A DNA stretch of 8,355 nucleotides from an uncultured Erysipelotrichaceae bacterium (lineage in GTDB: Bacteria > Bacillota_I > Bacilli_A > RF39 > UBA660): positions 1-8,355 of the forward strand of contig CACYBN010000105.1 in NCBI GenBank assembly GCA_902772675.1. Direction: 5' to 3'. Below, in pieces: positions 1 through 5,838 of the stretch (position 1 is its first letter; each line of letters opens with the position of its first letter). The notes under the pieces are model-generated. The model saw only the letters and a program-made list of their open reading frames with translations, made no database searches and was not told the origin of the DNA. Both the position numbers and the translations under genes were made by a program.

Positions 1-2
1 GT

Positions 3-113
3 AGTATACTTGTATTAGTTAGTAAGTTATTACTACCTATTAATGTTTGTAAGAAAAGTTATTCGACTTCTTCTTCACAGGCACCAGATAAAATAAAAAG
101 GACTAACAATTAG
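3..113 (+). CDS. C-terminal end of an unidentified protein (partial, 5' end outside window)
   Basis: One plus-strand frame is open from the window edge to a TAG at 111-113 and gives 36 residues. It starts with a hydrophobic stretch (SILVLVSKLLLPINV), followed by CKKSYSTSSSQAPDKIKRTNN. This resembles the last membrane segment of a membrane protein with a short polar tail. The other two plus frames hit stops within the first 21 bases. The stop lies in the right arm of a hairpin followed by nine T, the same arrangement seen at the ends of other genes in this window, which supports it as a real gene end. Too little is present to name a family. Confidence 0.55.
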   Translation, partial: SILVLVSKLLLPINVCKKSYSTSSSQAPDKIKRTNN

Positions 114-125
114 TTCTTTTTTTTT
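100..125 (+). terminator. Rho-independent terminator, probably bidirectional
   Basis: The arms GGACTAA (100-106) and TTAGTTC (110-116) pair with one G-U around a CAA loop and are followed by nine T (117-125). On the minus strand the same hairpin has one A-C mismatch and is followed by five T, so it could also end the carrier-protein relic coming the other way. The plus-strand TAG (111-113) and the minus-strand stop (103-105) both lie inside the hairpin. Confidence 0.75.
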
Positions 126-297
126 CATATTCATCAATTAATCCTTCAATTCCTTTAACTGTTTTTAATTTAAATCTATCTATTCTTGTTGGTTGGATAT
201 CTATTCCTAAATCTTCTAATCTTGAAAATAATTCGATAAAAGCATAGGAATCTAATAAACAATTTTCTATTAAATCAATATCTTTTTCATAATTCAC
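103..297 (-). pseudogene. Truncated phosphopantetheine carrier protein (PCP/DltC-like) relic
   Basis: The frame runs from a GTG at 297 to a stop at 103-105 and gives 64 residues. The stretch ENCLLDSYAFIELFSRLEDL carries the carrier-protein signature, with Ser17 in LLDS as the expected attachment site for 4'-phosphopantetheine. The rest (LGIDIQ, then KTVKGIEGLIDEYE) fits helices II to IV of an acyl or peptidyl carrier domain. Carrier domains normally have about 35 residues before the Ser. Here there are 16, so helix I is missing. The frame overlaps the end of the adenylation relic in a different frame. An ATG at 290-288 that would give a normal ATGA coupling reads only six codons to a stop, which suggests a frameshift or deletion at the junction. 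It may have been a DltC-like or NRPS-type carrier loading an amino acid for surface or peptide chemistry. Translation from GTG is possible, since AAGG lies upstream, but a folded product is unlikely. Confidence 0.6.
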
Positions 298-476
298 TTA
301 ATGCCTTTCTATCTATTTTTCCATTATTATTTATAGGTAATTTATCTATTATGATATTTTCTTCAACTAATTCATATCTACATGGATATTCTCTTTTGCT
401 TCTTAATTCTCCACATAATTCTCCATTTTCTTCTTATAAATCTCTCATTCTTTCTATTAGTACATAACTATTATGT
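287..476 (-). pseudogene. C-terminal remnant of an amino-acid adenylation domain (NRPS A domain / DltA-like)
   Basis: On the minus strand, in a frame ending at TGA (289-287), the translation contains KLPINNNGKIDRKALSEL. This matches the conserved end of adenylate-forming domains (motif A10, NGKxDRxxL, with the catalytic Lys). Upstream in the same frame are ELRSKREYPCRYELVEEN and, beyond an in-frame TAA at 436-434, HNSYVLIERMRDL back to a TGA at 478-476. About 450 residues of a normal adenylation domain are absent, and the DNA upstream is the promoter region of the next plus-strand gene. These enzymes activate an amino acid with ATP and load it on a carrier protein, and a carrier relic directly follows. 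This is a relic, not a working gene. Sequence alone cannot separate a DltA-like origin from an NRPS one. Confidence 0.72.
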
Positions 477-506
477 CAAAGTACAAATATTAAAATAAAC
501 TAATTA

Positions 507-534
507 TTGTATGTTAATTATTATTTGATATAAT
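507..534 (+). promoter_or_regulatory. Probable promoter of the polysaccharide deacetylase gene
   Basis: TATAAT at 529-534 is preceded by TG at 526-527 with one base between, giving an extended -10 (TGnTATAAT). TTGTAT at 507-512 is a weak -35 candidate with a 16-base spacer. The Shine-Dalgarno sequence AGGTGAT (546-552) begins 11 bases after the -10, so the leader is very short. Confidence 0.6.
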
Positions 535-555
535 ATTTATGAAATAGGTGATAGT

Positions 556-1824
556 ATGAAAAGATTTTTATTATTAATCATATTAATTTTTACTACTGGA
601 ATATGTATATTTTTAGGATATAAAGATAAAATATTAAATGATATAAGTACAATTAGTATTAGTAATAGTAAATTATCTGATAAACAAAAAATAAAAATAA
701 TAGAAAGTCACTTTTCTAAATATGTTATTGCTAATAAAGATACAGATATATTAGATTCTAATAATGAAAAAATAGGTACTATATATAAAGATGCTTTATT
801 AGAACTAGAAGATACAAATATTAAGAGTGATACTAAATATTTTAAAATTAAAAATATAGGAAATGTCTATTATAATGATGTTAATGTATCAAATGATATA
901 GAAAATGACTATAGATATAAAAATTATATAGCTTTTAATAAAAATTTAATTACCAAAGATAAATATACTATTTATTCTAAGAATGGGAATAAATTATATA
1001 CTTTATCTGGAGAAAAGAGTTATCCAATATTAATATCTAATTATGATAATAAGTATTATTTTGAATTTAATAATAGTTTAGTATATATAAATAAATCTGA
1101 TATTAAGAAAATAATAGATAAATCTAATAGTAAAGAAACACCTGCTAAAAAGATAACTACTTTATGTTATCATAGAGTCTTTGATAAAAATGATAAATGT
1201 ACTAATATTCAATTATGTAAGAGTAAATCTAATTTTGATAGAGAAATGAAATATTTATATGATAATAAGTTCTTTACTTTAACTACTGAAGAAATGTACT
1301 TGTTTGTTTCTGGTAAAATAAGACTTCCTCATAATAGTGTAGTAATTACTTTAGACGATGGTAAATTAATTAAATCTGCGATAGAAGTATTAGAAAAATA
1401 CAATTTACATGCTACTACATTTTTAATAACTAGTAGGGTAAAATCTTTAGATGAATATAAATCTAAGTCTTTAGAAGTACAATCTCATACACATGATATG
1501 CATACTACTGGTAAATGTAAGACTACATATTCATATCAACAAGGAGGAGGTATTCTTTGTTTCAGTGAAGATACTATTTTAAATGATTTAAAGAAATCTA
1601 AAGAGATATTAGGATCTAATACTATAGCTCTTGCATATCCTTTTTATGATTATAATGAAAGAGCAGAGAAGTTACTTAAAAAAAGCGGTTTTCTAATTGC
1701 TTTTAAAGGAACAGGTACTACTAAAGGAGTTTCTACAGTAGGTACTAATCCATATGAAGTTCCTCGTATTACCATGTGGAATAGTCATTCTTTAGAAAAT
1801 TTTAAAAGTTTTGTTAATAATTAA
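556..1824 (+). CDS. Membrane-anchored polysaccharide deacetylase (NodB domain, carbohydrate esterase 4 type)
   Basis: This 422-residue protein is predicted to remove acetyl groups from an N-acetylated surface polysaccharide or peptidoglycan, outside the cell. Residues 4-21 form one hydrophobic segment after MKR, read as a signal anchor. Residues 55-185 hold two weakly similar beta-rich stretches that resemble bacterial SH3-like modules. The NodB domain covers about 200-420. It has TLDDG at 265-269 (Asp267 the presumed base, Asp268 a metal ligand; the family usually has TFDDG), HTHDMH at 311-316 (His311 and His316 as the other metal ligands), AYPFYDYN at 360-367 and EVPRI at 402-406. All core catalytic positions are present, so it looks active. 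Five Cys lie in the external part. The ATG follows AGGTGAT by three bases. It is its own transcription unit, with a promoter before it and a terminator overlapping its stop. The exact substrate cannot be read from the sequence. Confidence 0.88.
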   Translation: MKRFLLLIILIFTTGICIFLGYKDKILNDISTISISNSKLSDKQKIKIIESHFSKYVIANKDTDILDSNNEKIGTIYKDALLELEDTNIKSDTKYFKIKNIGNVYYNDVNVSNDIENDYRYKNYIAFNKNLITKDKYTIYSKNGNKLYTLSGEKSYPILISNYDNKYYFEFNNSLVYINKSDIKKIIDKSNSKETPAKKITTLCYHRVFDKNDKCTNIQLCKSKSNFDREMKYLYDNKFFTLTTEEMYLFVSGKIRLPHNSVVITLDDGKLIKSAIEVLEKYNLHATTFLITSRVKSLDEYKSKSLEVQSHTHDMHTTGKCKTTYSYQQGGGILCFSEDTILNDLKKSKEILGSNTIALAYPFYDYNERAEKLLKKSGFLIAFKGTGTTKGVSTVGTNPYEVPRITMWNSHSLENFKSFVNN

Positions 1825-1847
1825 AGTCATTTATTATGACTTTTTTT
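1823..1847 (+). terminator. Rho-independent terminator after the deacetylase gene
   Basis: AAAGTCAT (1823-1830) and ATGACTTT (1836-1843) form an 8-base stem around TTATT, with a T run covering 1841-1847. The stem begins inside the TAA stop (1822-1824). Confidence 0.85.
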
Positions 1848-1857
1848 ATTTATTTAG

Positions 1858-1886
1858 TTGAGATTTTTATGTATTTATAGTAAAAT
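1858..1886 (+). promoter_or_regulatory. Promoter of the DUF6273-like / glycosidase operon
   Basis: TTGAGA (1858-1863) and TAAAAT (1881-1886) are separated by 17 bases. This is a good sigma-A-type promoter, starting only 10 bases after the previous terminator's T-tract. Confidence 0.75.
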
Positions 1887-1909
1887 CTTAATAGTTCGTG
1901 AATAAGTCT

Positions 1910-1915
1910 GGGGTG
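1910..1915 (+). promoter_or_regulatory. Ribosome binding site that sets the start at 1922
   Basis: GGGGTG ends six bases before the ATG at 1922. An upstream in-frame GTG at 1898 has no comparable site before it and lies only 11 bases past the -10 box, so the ATG is the better start. Confidence 0.7.
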
Positions 1916-1921
1916 TTATTA

Positions 1922-3385
1922 ATGAAAAATGATGAATTAGAAGTAATAGATGCTTATAATGAAAAAGAAAAAACAAAAGAATTTATTCCTGTAAAGAAAC
2001 GTGAGTCTGCTAGAAGTAGCGCTTATAGAGAGACTAAATCTAGAGAGCAATTAGAAGAAAAAATGGTTGAAATGAAACCTACTGCTCCTAGAAAAGTTAG
2101 AAAGTTTAAAACAGGTTTATTTATGCAAACAGTCTTTTGTGCTTTTAGTTTTCTTTTTATTATAGGTTGTTGTTTCTTCTATGGTAATAGATTAATTAAA
2201 TATTATAGAATTTATAATCCTAAAGATGCATCTGGTAAAGTTTTATCTTTATTGAGTAATAAGATTACTAGTAGTAGTTCATTTGTTTATGAAGGAGATG
2301 GACTTTATTTAGTAAATGGTAATTATATTTATAAAGGTGAAGAGAAAAACAATTATATAAGTTTCTCTGGTTTTACATGGAGAATACTTAAAATAAATGA
2401 AGATAGAACTGTAGATTTAGTATTAGATAATAGTATTAATAATCTTAAATGGAATAGTAAAATAACTAATTATAGTAATTCTGATATTAATGATTATTTA
2501 AAGAAAGAATTCTTACCTTTACTTGATAAGAGTAAATTAGTTAAAACTGGTGTATGTAATGATTTAATAAATGATTTAAGTGAAGTTAATTGTACTAAAA
2601 TCGATAGTAGTAATTATGTAAGATTATTAACTATTGAAGAGTTTTTAAATAGTCAAGCCGAAGAAAAATCATATATTTCTTCAGAAAATGATAATATTTG
2701 GTTAAGTTCTAGAGGGAAAGAAAAAGCATGGGTTATTAATGGTAAGAGTTTAAGTTATGCTGATGTTACTGATTCTTACGATGTTAAACCAGTTATTACT
2801 TTAAAGAATAGTGTAGCAGTTTCTGGAGGAGAAGGAACTGAAAAATCTCCTTATACTGTCGATGATAAAGCTTCTAAATTAACATATGGAGATCATATCA
2901 AATTAGATAAAGATATTTGGACAGTATATAAAATAGAAAAGAATAAAATTTATTTAAGTCTTACTAATTTATATAAGTCTACATATAGATTTGATACTAC
3001 TGGTAATAAATATAATATAAGTAGTAAGAATTCTATTGGTACTTATTTAAATACTAAATATTTAAATTCATTATCATATAAAAATAAATTATTAGATAAT
3101 GAATGGTATATAGGACAATATAATAATAGTTATGCTGATATTAAGAGTGAAAAAGTTACATGTAAAGTTGGACTAACTTCTGTAATGGACTTTAAGTTTG
3201 ATAAAGCTGATAATTATTTCTTAATTAACGGTGCTCAAGATGGAAATATATATATTTATAAAGAGGGATTAACTACAGCTAAAGGAACTATTAATAGAGG
3301 TGTTAAACCTTCTATAGTAATTAAGAAGACTGATATAAAGAGTGGATCTGGTTCATTAGATGATCCTTATGTATTGGAGGATTAA
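1922..3385 (+). CDS. Single-pass surface protein with two tandem DUF6273-like domains
   Basis: This 487-residue protein has a highly charged cytoplasmic N-terminus (about 1-63, rich in Lys, Glu and Arg), one membrane helix (about 64-87, rich in Phe, Ile and Cys) and an external region made of two related copies. Copy 1 (about 126-314) has FTWRILKI near 151-158, then IWLSSRGKEKAWVINGK, then KPVITL (289-294) and GTEKSPYTV (305-313). Copy 2 (about 320-487) has DIWTVYKI near 331-338, then YFLINGAQDGNIYIYKEG, then KPSIVI (462-467) and GSLDDPYVL (477-485). The W-x-[IV]-L-K-I start and the [RK]P-[VS]-I-x-[LI] end with a G-T/S-x3-PY-x-[VL] tail are typical of DUF6273-like surface domains, whose function is not established. 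Copy 1 has two Cys (212, 224) that could form a disulfide. The next gene's Shine-Dalgarno sequence lies inside its last codons, so the two are translated from one message. The domain name rests on motif recall and no search was run. Confidence 0.75.
   Translation: MKNDELEVIDAYNEKEKTKEFIPVKKRESARSSAYRETKSREQLEEKMVEMKPTAPRKVRKFKTGLFMQTVFCAFSFLFIIGCCFFYGNRLIKYYRIYNPKDASGKVLSLLSNKITSSSSFVYEGDGLYLVNGNYIYKGEEKNNYISFSGFTWRILKINEDRTVDLVLDNSINNLKWNSKITNYSNSDINDYLKKEFLPLLDKSKLVKTGVCNDLINDLSEVNCTKIDSSNYVRLLTIEEFLNSQAEEKSYISSENDNIWLSSRGKEKAWVINGKSLSYADVTDSYDVKPVITLKNSVAVSGGEGTEKSPYTVDDKASKLTYGDHIKLDKDIWTVYKIEKNKIYLSLTNLYKSTYRFDTTGNKYNISSKNSIGTYLNTKYLNSLSYKNKLLDNEWYIGQYNNSYADIKSEKVTCKVGLTSVMDFKFDKADNYFLINGAQDGNIYIYKEGLTTAKGTINRGVKPSIVIKKTDIKSGSGSLDDPYVLED
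3376..3380 (+). promoter_or_regulatory. Shine-Dalgarno of the glycosidase gene, inside the preceding gene
   Basis: GGAGG lies in the last codons of the DUF6273-like gene, seven bases before the ATG at 3388. The stop (3383-3385) and the start are two bases apart, which suggests translational coupling. Confidence 0.8.
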
Positions 3386-3387
3386 TT

Positions 3388-4809
3388 ATGAAAAAAAGAG
3401 AAAATAAACCAAAAAAGAAAATGCCTAAGATGAAAAAGTTAACTATATTTGTAGCTTTTATAGATATCATAGTAGCTTGTTGTTTTATCTTAGTATATGC
3501 AGTACCTAATTTTAAAGAAAAAATTATTTCTACAGCAATGATAACTAAAACACATCAATATATAGCATATGTTTTCTATAGTGAAGATACTATAGATAGA
3601 ATAATGAATGCTAATAAATATATTCCATTAACTGATGAAGTAGATTTAGATGCAATTGTTATAGATACTAAAGAAAGAGATAGTTATGACAATGAATATG
3701 ATGAAGCTATTCTTACTCGTGATCCTGGAAATGAAGATTATAAATATTTAAAAATAAAAGTTGGAAAATATGATGCTCATTTAGTAGCTATATATGATCC
3801 TTCTAAAGTTAAATTGATATCTTCTAATCAATTTAATACTGGTTCTGGACAAGAACAAGTAATTAAGATGTGTCCTAGAAATGGTGGAGTTGTTTGTATA
3901 AATGGTGGTAGATTTAATGATACTACTGGATATGGTAGTGATATACCTAAAGGAACATTAATTAAAAATGGAAAAATTATCTGGTCTGATACAAGTAAAG
4001 CTACTAATTTAATAGGATTTACTAATGATAATAAATTAATTCTTACTAAAGCAACTGCAAATGATGCTATTAAGATGGGAATTCGTGATGCATTACAATT
4101 TGGTCCATTCTTAATGGTTAATGGTAAGAAGATAAAATATCAATCTGCAGCAGGTGGATATGATAGAGCAGCAAGAGTTGCTATAGCTCAAAGAAGAGAT
4201 GGAGTTGTATTATTCCTAGTAACTGAAGGTGTTCATACTAATGGACCTACTTTACTTGAAGTAGTAGAAACTTTAGAAAAATATGGTGCTTATAATGCTG
4301 CAAACTTAGATGGTGGTACAAGTGCTTCTCTTGCAATAGATGGAAAACTTATGAATCATCCTAAGACAATATATGGTAAAAATGTTACTGGTGGTAGAAA
4401 AGTAGTTTCTGGATTTGGTTTAATCTTAAATGAACCAATAGGATCACAAACAATTATTACTGGTAATCATGGAGTTACTAAAAGAACAACTAAAAAGAAA
4501 GCTAAAACTACAACAACGACAGATGATTCTACAAAGAGTAGTAGTTCATCTACAAGTAGTAGTTCTAGTAGTTCTTCTAGTTCTTCAAGTTCATCTAGTG
4601 GAACTGATAGTGGTTCTAGTACAACACCAAGCAGTGGTGGTTCAACTGGTGGTAATTCTGGAAGTTCTAGTAGTTCTAGTGGTTCTTCAGGATCTTCAGG
4701 ATCTTCAACAGGAGGAACTTCTGGAAGCTCAGGTAGCTCATCAGGAAGTTCTGGTGGAGAGAGTTCTTCAGGTGGAACATCAGATTCAGGAAATAATGGG
4801 ACTAATTAA
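3388..4809 (+). CDS. Membrane-anchored phosphodiester glycosidase (NAGPA domain) with Ser/Gly-rich tail
   Basis: This 473-residue type II membrane protein has a Lys-rich N-terminus (1-17), one membrane helix (about 18-39) and an external catalytic domain (about 118-348). The domain carries the marks of the phosphodiester glycosidase (NAGPA) family: INGGRFND (171-178), PKGTLIKNGK (187-196), FGPFLMVNGK (238-247), RAARVAIAQ (260-268), a Gly/Thr-rich turn GVHTNGPTLLE (281-291), and NLDGGTSASL (306-315) with the conserved D-G-G. Members split a sugar-phosphate diester; in animals this uncovers mannose-6-phosphate, and in bacteria a role on surface glycopolymers is assumed. Cys162 and Cys170 are close together and may form a disulfide. 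From residue 381 the protein is a long Ser, then Ser/Gly/Thr, tail to its end at NNGTN. No LPXTG-like motif or C-terminal hydrophobic anchor is present. It is the second gene of the operon, ended by a hairpin that covers its stop. The substrate is unknown. Confidence 0.87.
   Translation: MKKRENKPKKKMPKMKKLTIFVAFIDIIVACCFILVYAVPNFKEKIISTAMITKTHQYIAYVFYSEDTIDRIMNANKYIPLTDEVDLDAIVIDTKERDSYDNEYDEAILTRDPGNEDYKYLKIKVGKYDAHLVAIYDPSKVKLISSNQFNTGSGQEQVIKMCPRNGGVVCINGGRFNDTTGYGSDIPKGTLIKNGKIIWSDTSKATNLIGFTNDNKLILTKATANDAIKMGIRDALQFGPFLMVNGKKIKYQSAAGGYDRAARVAIAQRRDGVVLFLVTEGVHTNGPTLLEVVETLEKYGAYNAANLDGGTSASLAIDGKLMNHPKTIYGKNVTGGRKVVSGFGLILNEPIGSQTIITGNHGVTKRTTKKKAKTTTTTDDSTKSSSSSTSSSSSSSSSSSSSSSGTDSGSSTTPSSGGSTGGNSGSSSSSSGSSGSSGSSTGGTSGSSGSSSGSSGGESSSGGTSDSGNNGTN
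4528..4806 (+). repeat. Low-complexity Ser then Ser/Gly/Thr coding tract
   Basis: This is the C-terminal tail (residues 381-473) of the glycosidase. The first third is almost pure Ser; the rest alternates Ser with Gly, Thr and a few Asn, Asp and Pro. Ser is written with both AGY and TCN codons in irregular order, so most of it is not a simple DNA tandem repeat. One true short tandem lies at 4681-4707, three copies of GGWTCTTCA. A long open frame in another phase (4469-4813, Val/Leu/Gln-rich) is a shadow of this tract. Confidence 0.9.
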
Positions 4810-4821
4810 TTAGTCCTTTTT
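4799..4821 (+). terminator. Rho-independent terminator of the glycosidase operon
   Basis: GGACTAATTAATTAGTCC (4799-4816) is a perfect 18-base palindrome followed by five T. The stop TAA (4807-4809) is in its middle. The arms are close to those of the hairpin at 100-116. Confidence 0.85.
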
Positions 4822-4834
4822 ATTATGAATATAG

Positions 4835-4840
4835 TATAAT
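4835..4840 (+). promoter_or_regulatory. Probable -10 box of the HD-domain gene
   Basis: A perfect TATAAT stands 20 bases before the Shine-Dalgarno sequence AGGTGAT (4860-4866). I see no convincing -35; the expected position falls in the right arm of the preceding terminator. Confidence 0.5.
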
Positions 4841-4869
4841 AAGTTTAATTGACTTTTTGAGGTGATAAT

Positions 4870-5781
4870 ATGAGTGATAAAGAATTTTTAGATAGATATT
4901 TGTCTATATTTGGTGAAATACCAGAATTTCTAAATGATTATTTAAAAGTTCCATCTATAGAAAGATTAAAATGTATTGGTTATTTTTGTGGAATGGATTA
5001 TGCATCAGATGATATTTATGATTTTGAACATTATATAAGTAGATTTGATCACTCTCTTAGTGTTGCACTTATTACTTATCATTTTACTCATGATAAAATT
5101 TCAACTTTAGCTGGATTGTTTCATGATATTTCAACACCATGTTTTGCTCATGTTATCGATTATATGAATGGTGATTATGTAAATCAGGAATCTACTGAAG
5201 ATTTAACTAGACTTATTATAGAAAAAGATAAGGAATTATTATCATTACTTGAAAGAGATAATATATCTATTGATGAAGTATCTGATTTTAAAAGATATCC
5301 TATCGTAGATAATGATAGACCTATGATATGTGCTGATAGATTAGATGGAATATTTTTAACAGGTCTTATCTGGACTAAAAGCTTATCATTAGAGGAAGTA
5401 GAAGAATTATCTACTCATGTTGTCTTTAATGGAACAGAGCTAGGTTTTGATAGTTATGATGCAGCTTCTAGAATATACGAAGTTAATTCTGTTATAAATA
5501 GTTATTGTCATTCTAATGAAGATAATTATATGATGAATTTATTAAGTGATTTGACAAGATATGTAATTGATAAAGGATATATTAAATATATTGATTTATT
5601 TACTAAAACTGAAGAAGAAATATATGGACTATTTAGTAGTATAAAAGATCCTGAATTTAAAAAAGAATTTAGTAATTTTAAATCTATAAAGAAAAGAAAT
5701 ATTCCTAAAACAGAAATACCTAAAGTAAAAGATAGGATAATAAATCCTCTTGTAAAAGGAAAAAGACTAATTAATAATTAG
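4870..5781 (+). CDS. HD-domain phosphohydrolase (YwfO/COG1078-related)
   Basis: This is a 303-residue cytoplasmic protein with no membrane segment or signal peptide. The metal-binding HD pattern is clear: RFDHSLSVALI with Arg58 and His61, GLFHDISTPCFAHVID with His85-Asp86 and His94, and CADRLDGIF with Asp156. This order matches the COG1078 group of HD hydrolases, which includes dNTP-hydrolysing enzymes. Where that group usually has HDIGHGPFSH, this protein has HDISTPCFAH. It is also shorter than the usual 400 or more residues, ending in a Lys-rich tail (about 264-298). The role is probably hydrolysis of a nucleotide or another phosphorylated small molecule; which one cannot be told. The ATG follows AGGTGAT by three bases. 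It forms its own unit between two terminators and has no obvious functional link to the envelope genes around it. Confidence 0.83.
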   Translation: MSDKEFLDRYLSIFGEIPEFLNDYLKVPSIERLKCIGYFCGMDYASDDIYDFEHYISRFDHSLSVALITYHFTHDKISTLAGLFHDISTPCFAHVIDYMNGDYVNQESTEDLTRLIIEKDKELLSLLERDNISIDEVSDFKRYPIVDNDRPMICADRLDGIFLTGLIWTKSLSLEEVEELSTHVVFNGTELGFDSYDAASRIYEVNSVINSYCHSNEDNYMMNLLSDLTRYVIDKGYIKYIDLFTKTEEEIYGLFSSIKDPEFKKEFSNFKSIKKRNIPKTEIPKVKDRIINPLVKGKRLINN

Positions 5782-5788
5782 TTTTTTT
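5761..5788 (+). terminator. Rho-independent terminator after the HD-domain gene
   Basis: ACTAATT (5766-5772) and AATTAGT (5776-5782) pair around AAT. The run AAAAG before and seven T (5782-5788) after can extend the stem. The stop TAG (5779-5781) is in the right arm. Confidence 0.8.
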
Positions 5789-5815
5789 GATTTATTTTAT
5801 ATTTTGTAGTATAAT
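5787..5815 (+). promoter_or_regulatory. Promoter of the sortase gene
   Basis: TTGATT (5787-5792) and TATAAT (5810-5815) are 17 bases apart. The first two bases of the -35 are the last two T of the preceding terminator's T-tract. Confidence 0.78.
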
Positions 5816-5827
5816 AATGCCGAATTT

Positions 5828-5834
5828 AGGTGAT
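5828..5834 (+). promoter_or_regulatory. Ribosome binding site that sets the sortase start at 5839
   Basis: AGGTGAT is followed by four bases and ATG. An in-frame GTG at 5830 lies inside this site, so it cannot be the start. Confidence 0.85.
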
Positions 5835-5838
5835 TACT

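Noticed and set aside
556..620. Lipobox (GIC) in the deacetylase N-terminus
   Set aside because: The Cys is in the middle of the hydrophobic segment with more hydrophobic residues after it, which fits a signal anchor and not a lipoprotein cleavage site.
1898..1921. GTG at 1898 as start of the DUF6273-like gene
   Set aside because: It is only 11 bases from the -10 box and has no Shine-Dalgarno sequence. The ATG at 1922 has GGGGTG at a good distance.
4469..4813. Long plus-strand open frame rich in Val, Leu and Gln
   Set aside because: It is the shifted reading of the Ser/Gly tract of the glycosidase. It has no ribosome binding site, and its composition follows from reading AGT/TCT repeats out of phase.
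4849..4854. TTGACT as a -35 box
   Set aside because: A matching -10 would fall inside the HD-domain gene, after its start codon.
5830..5838. GTG at 5830 as start of the sortase
   Set aside because: The GTG is part of the AGGTGAT ribosome binding site for the ATG at 5839.
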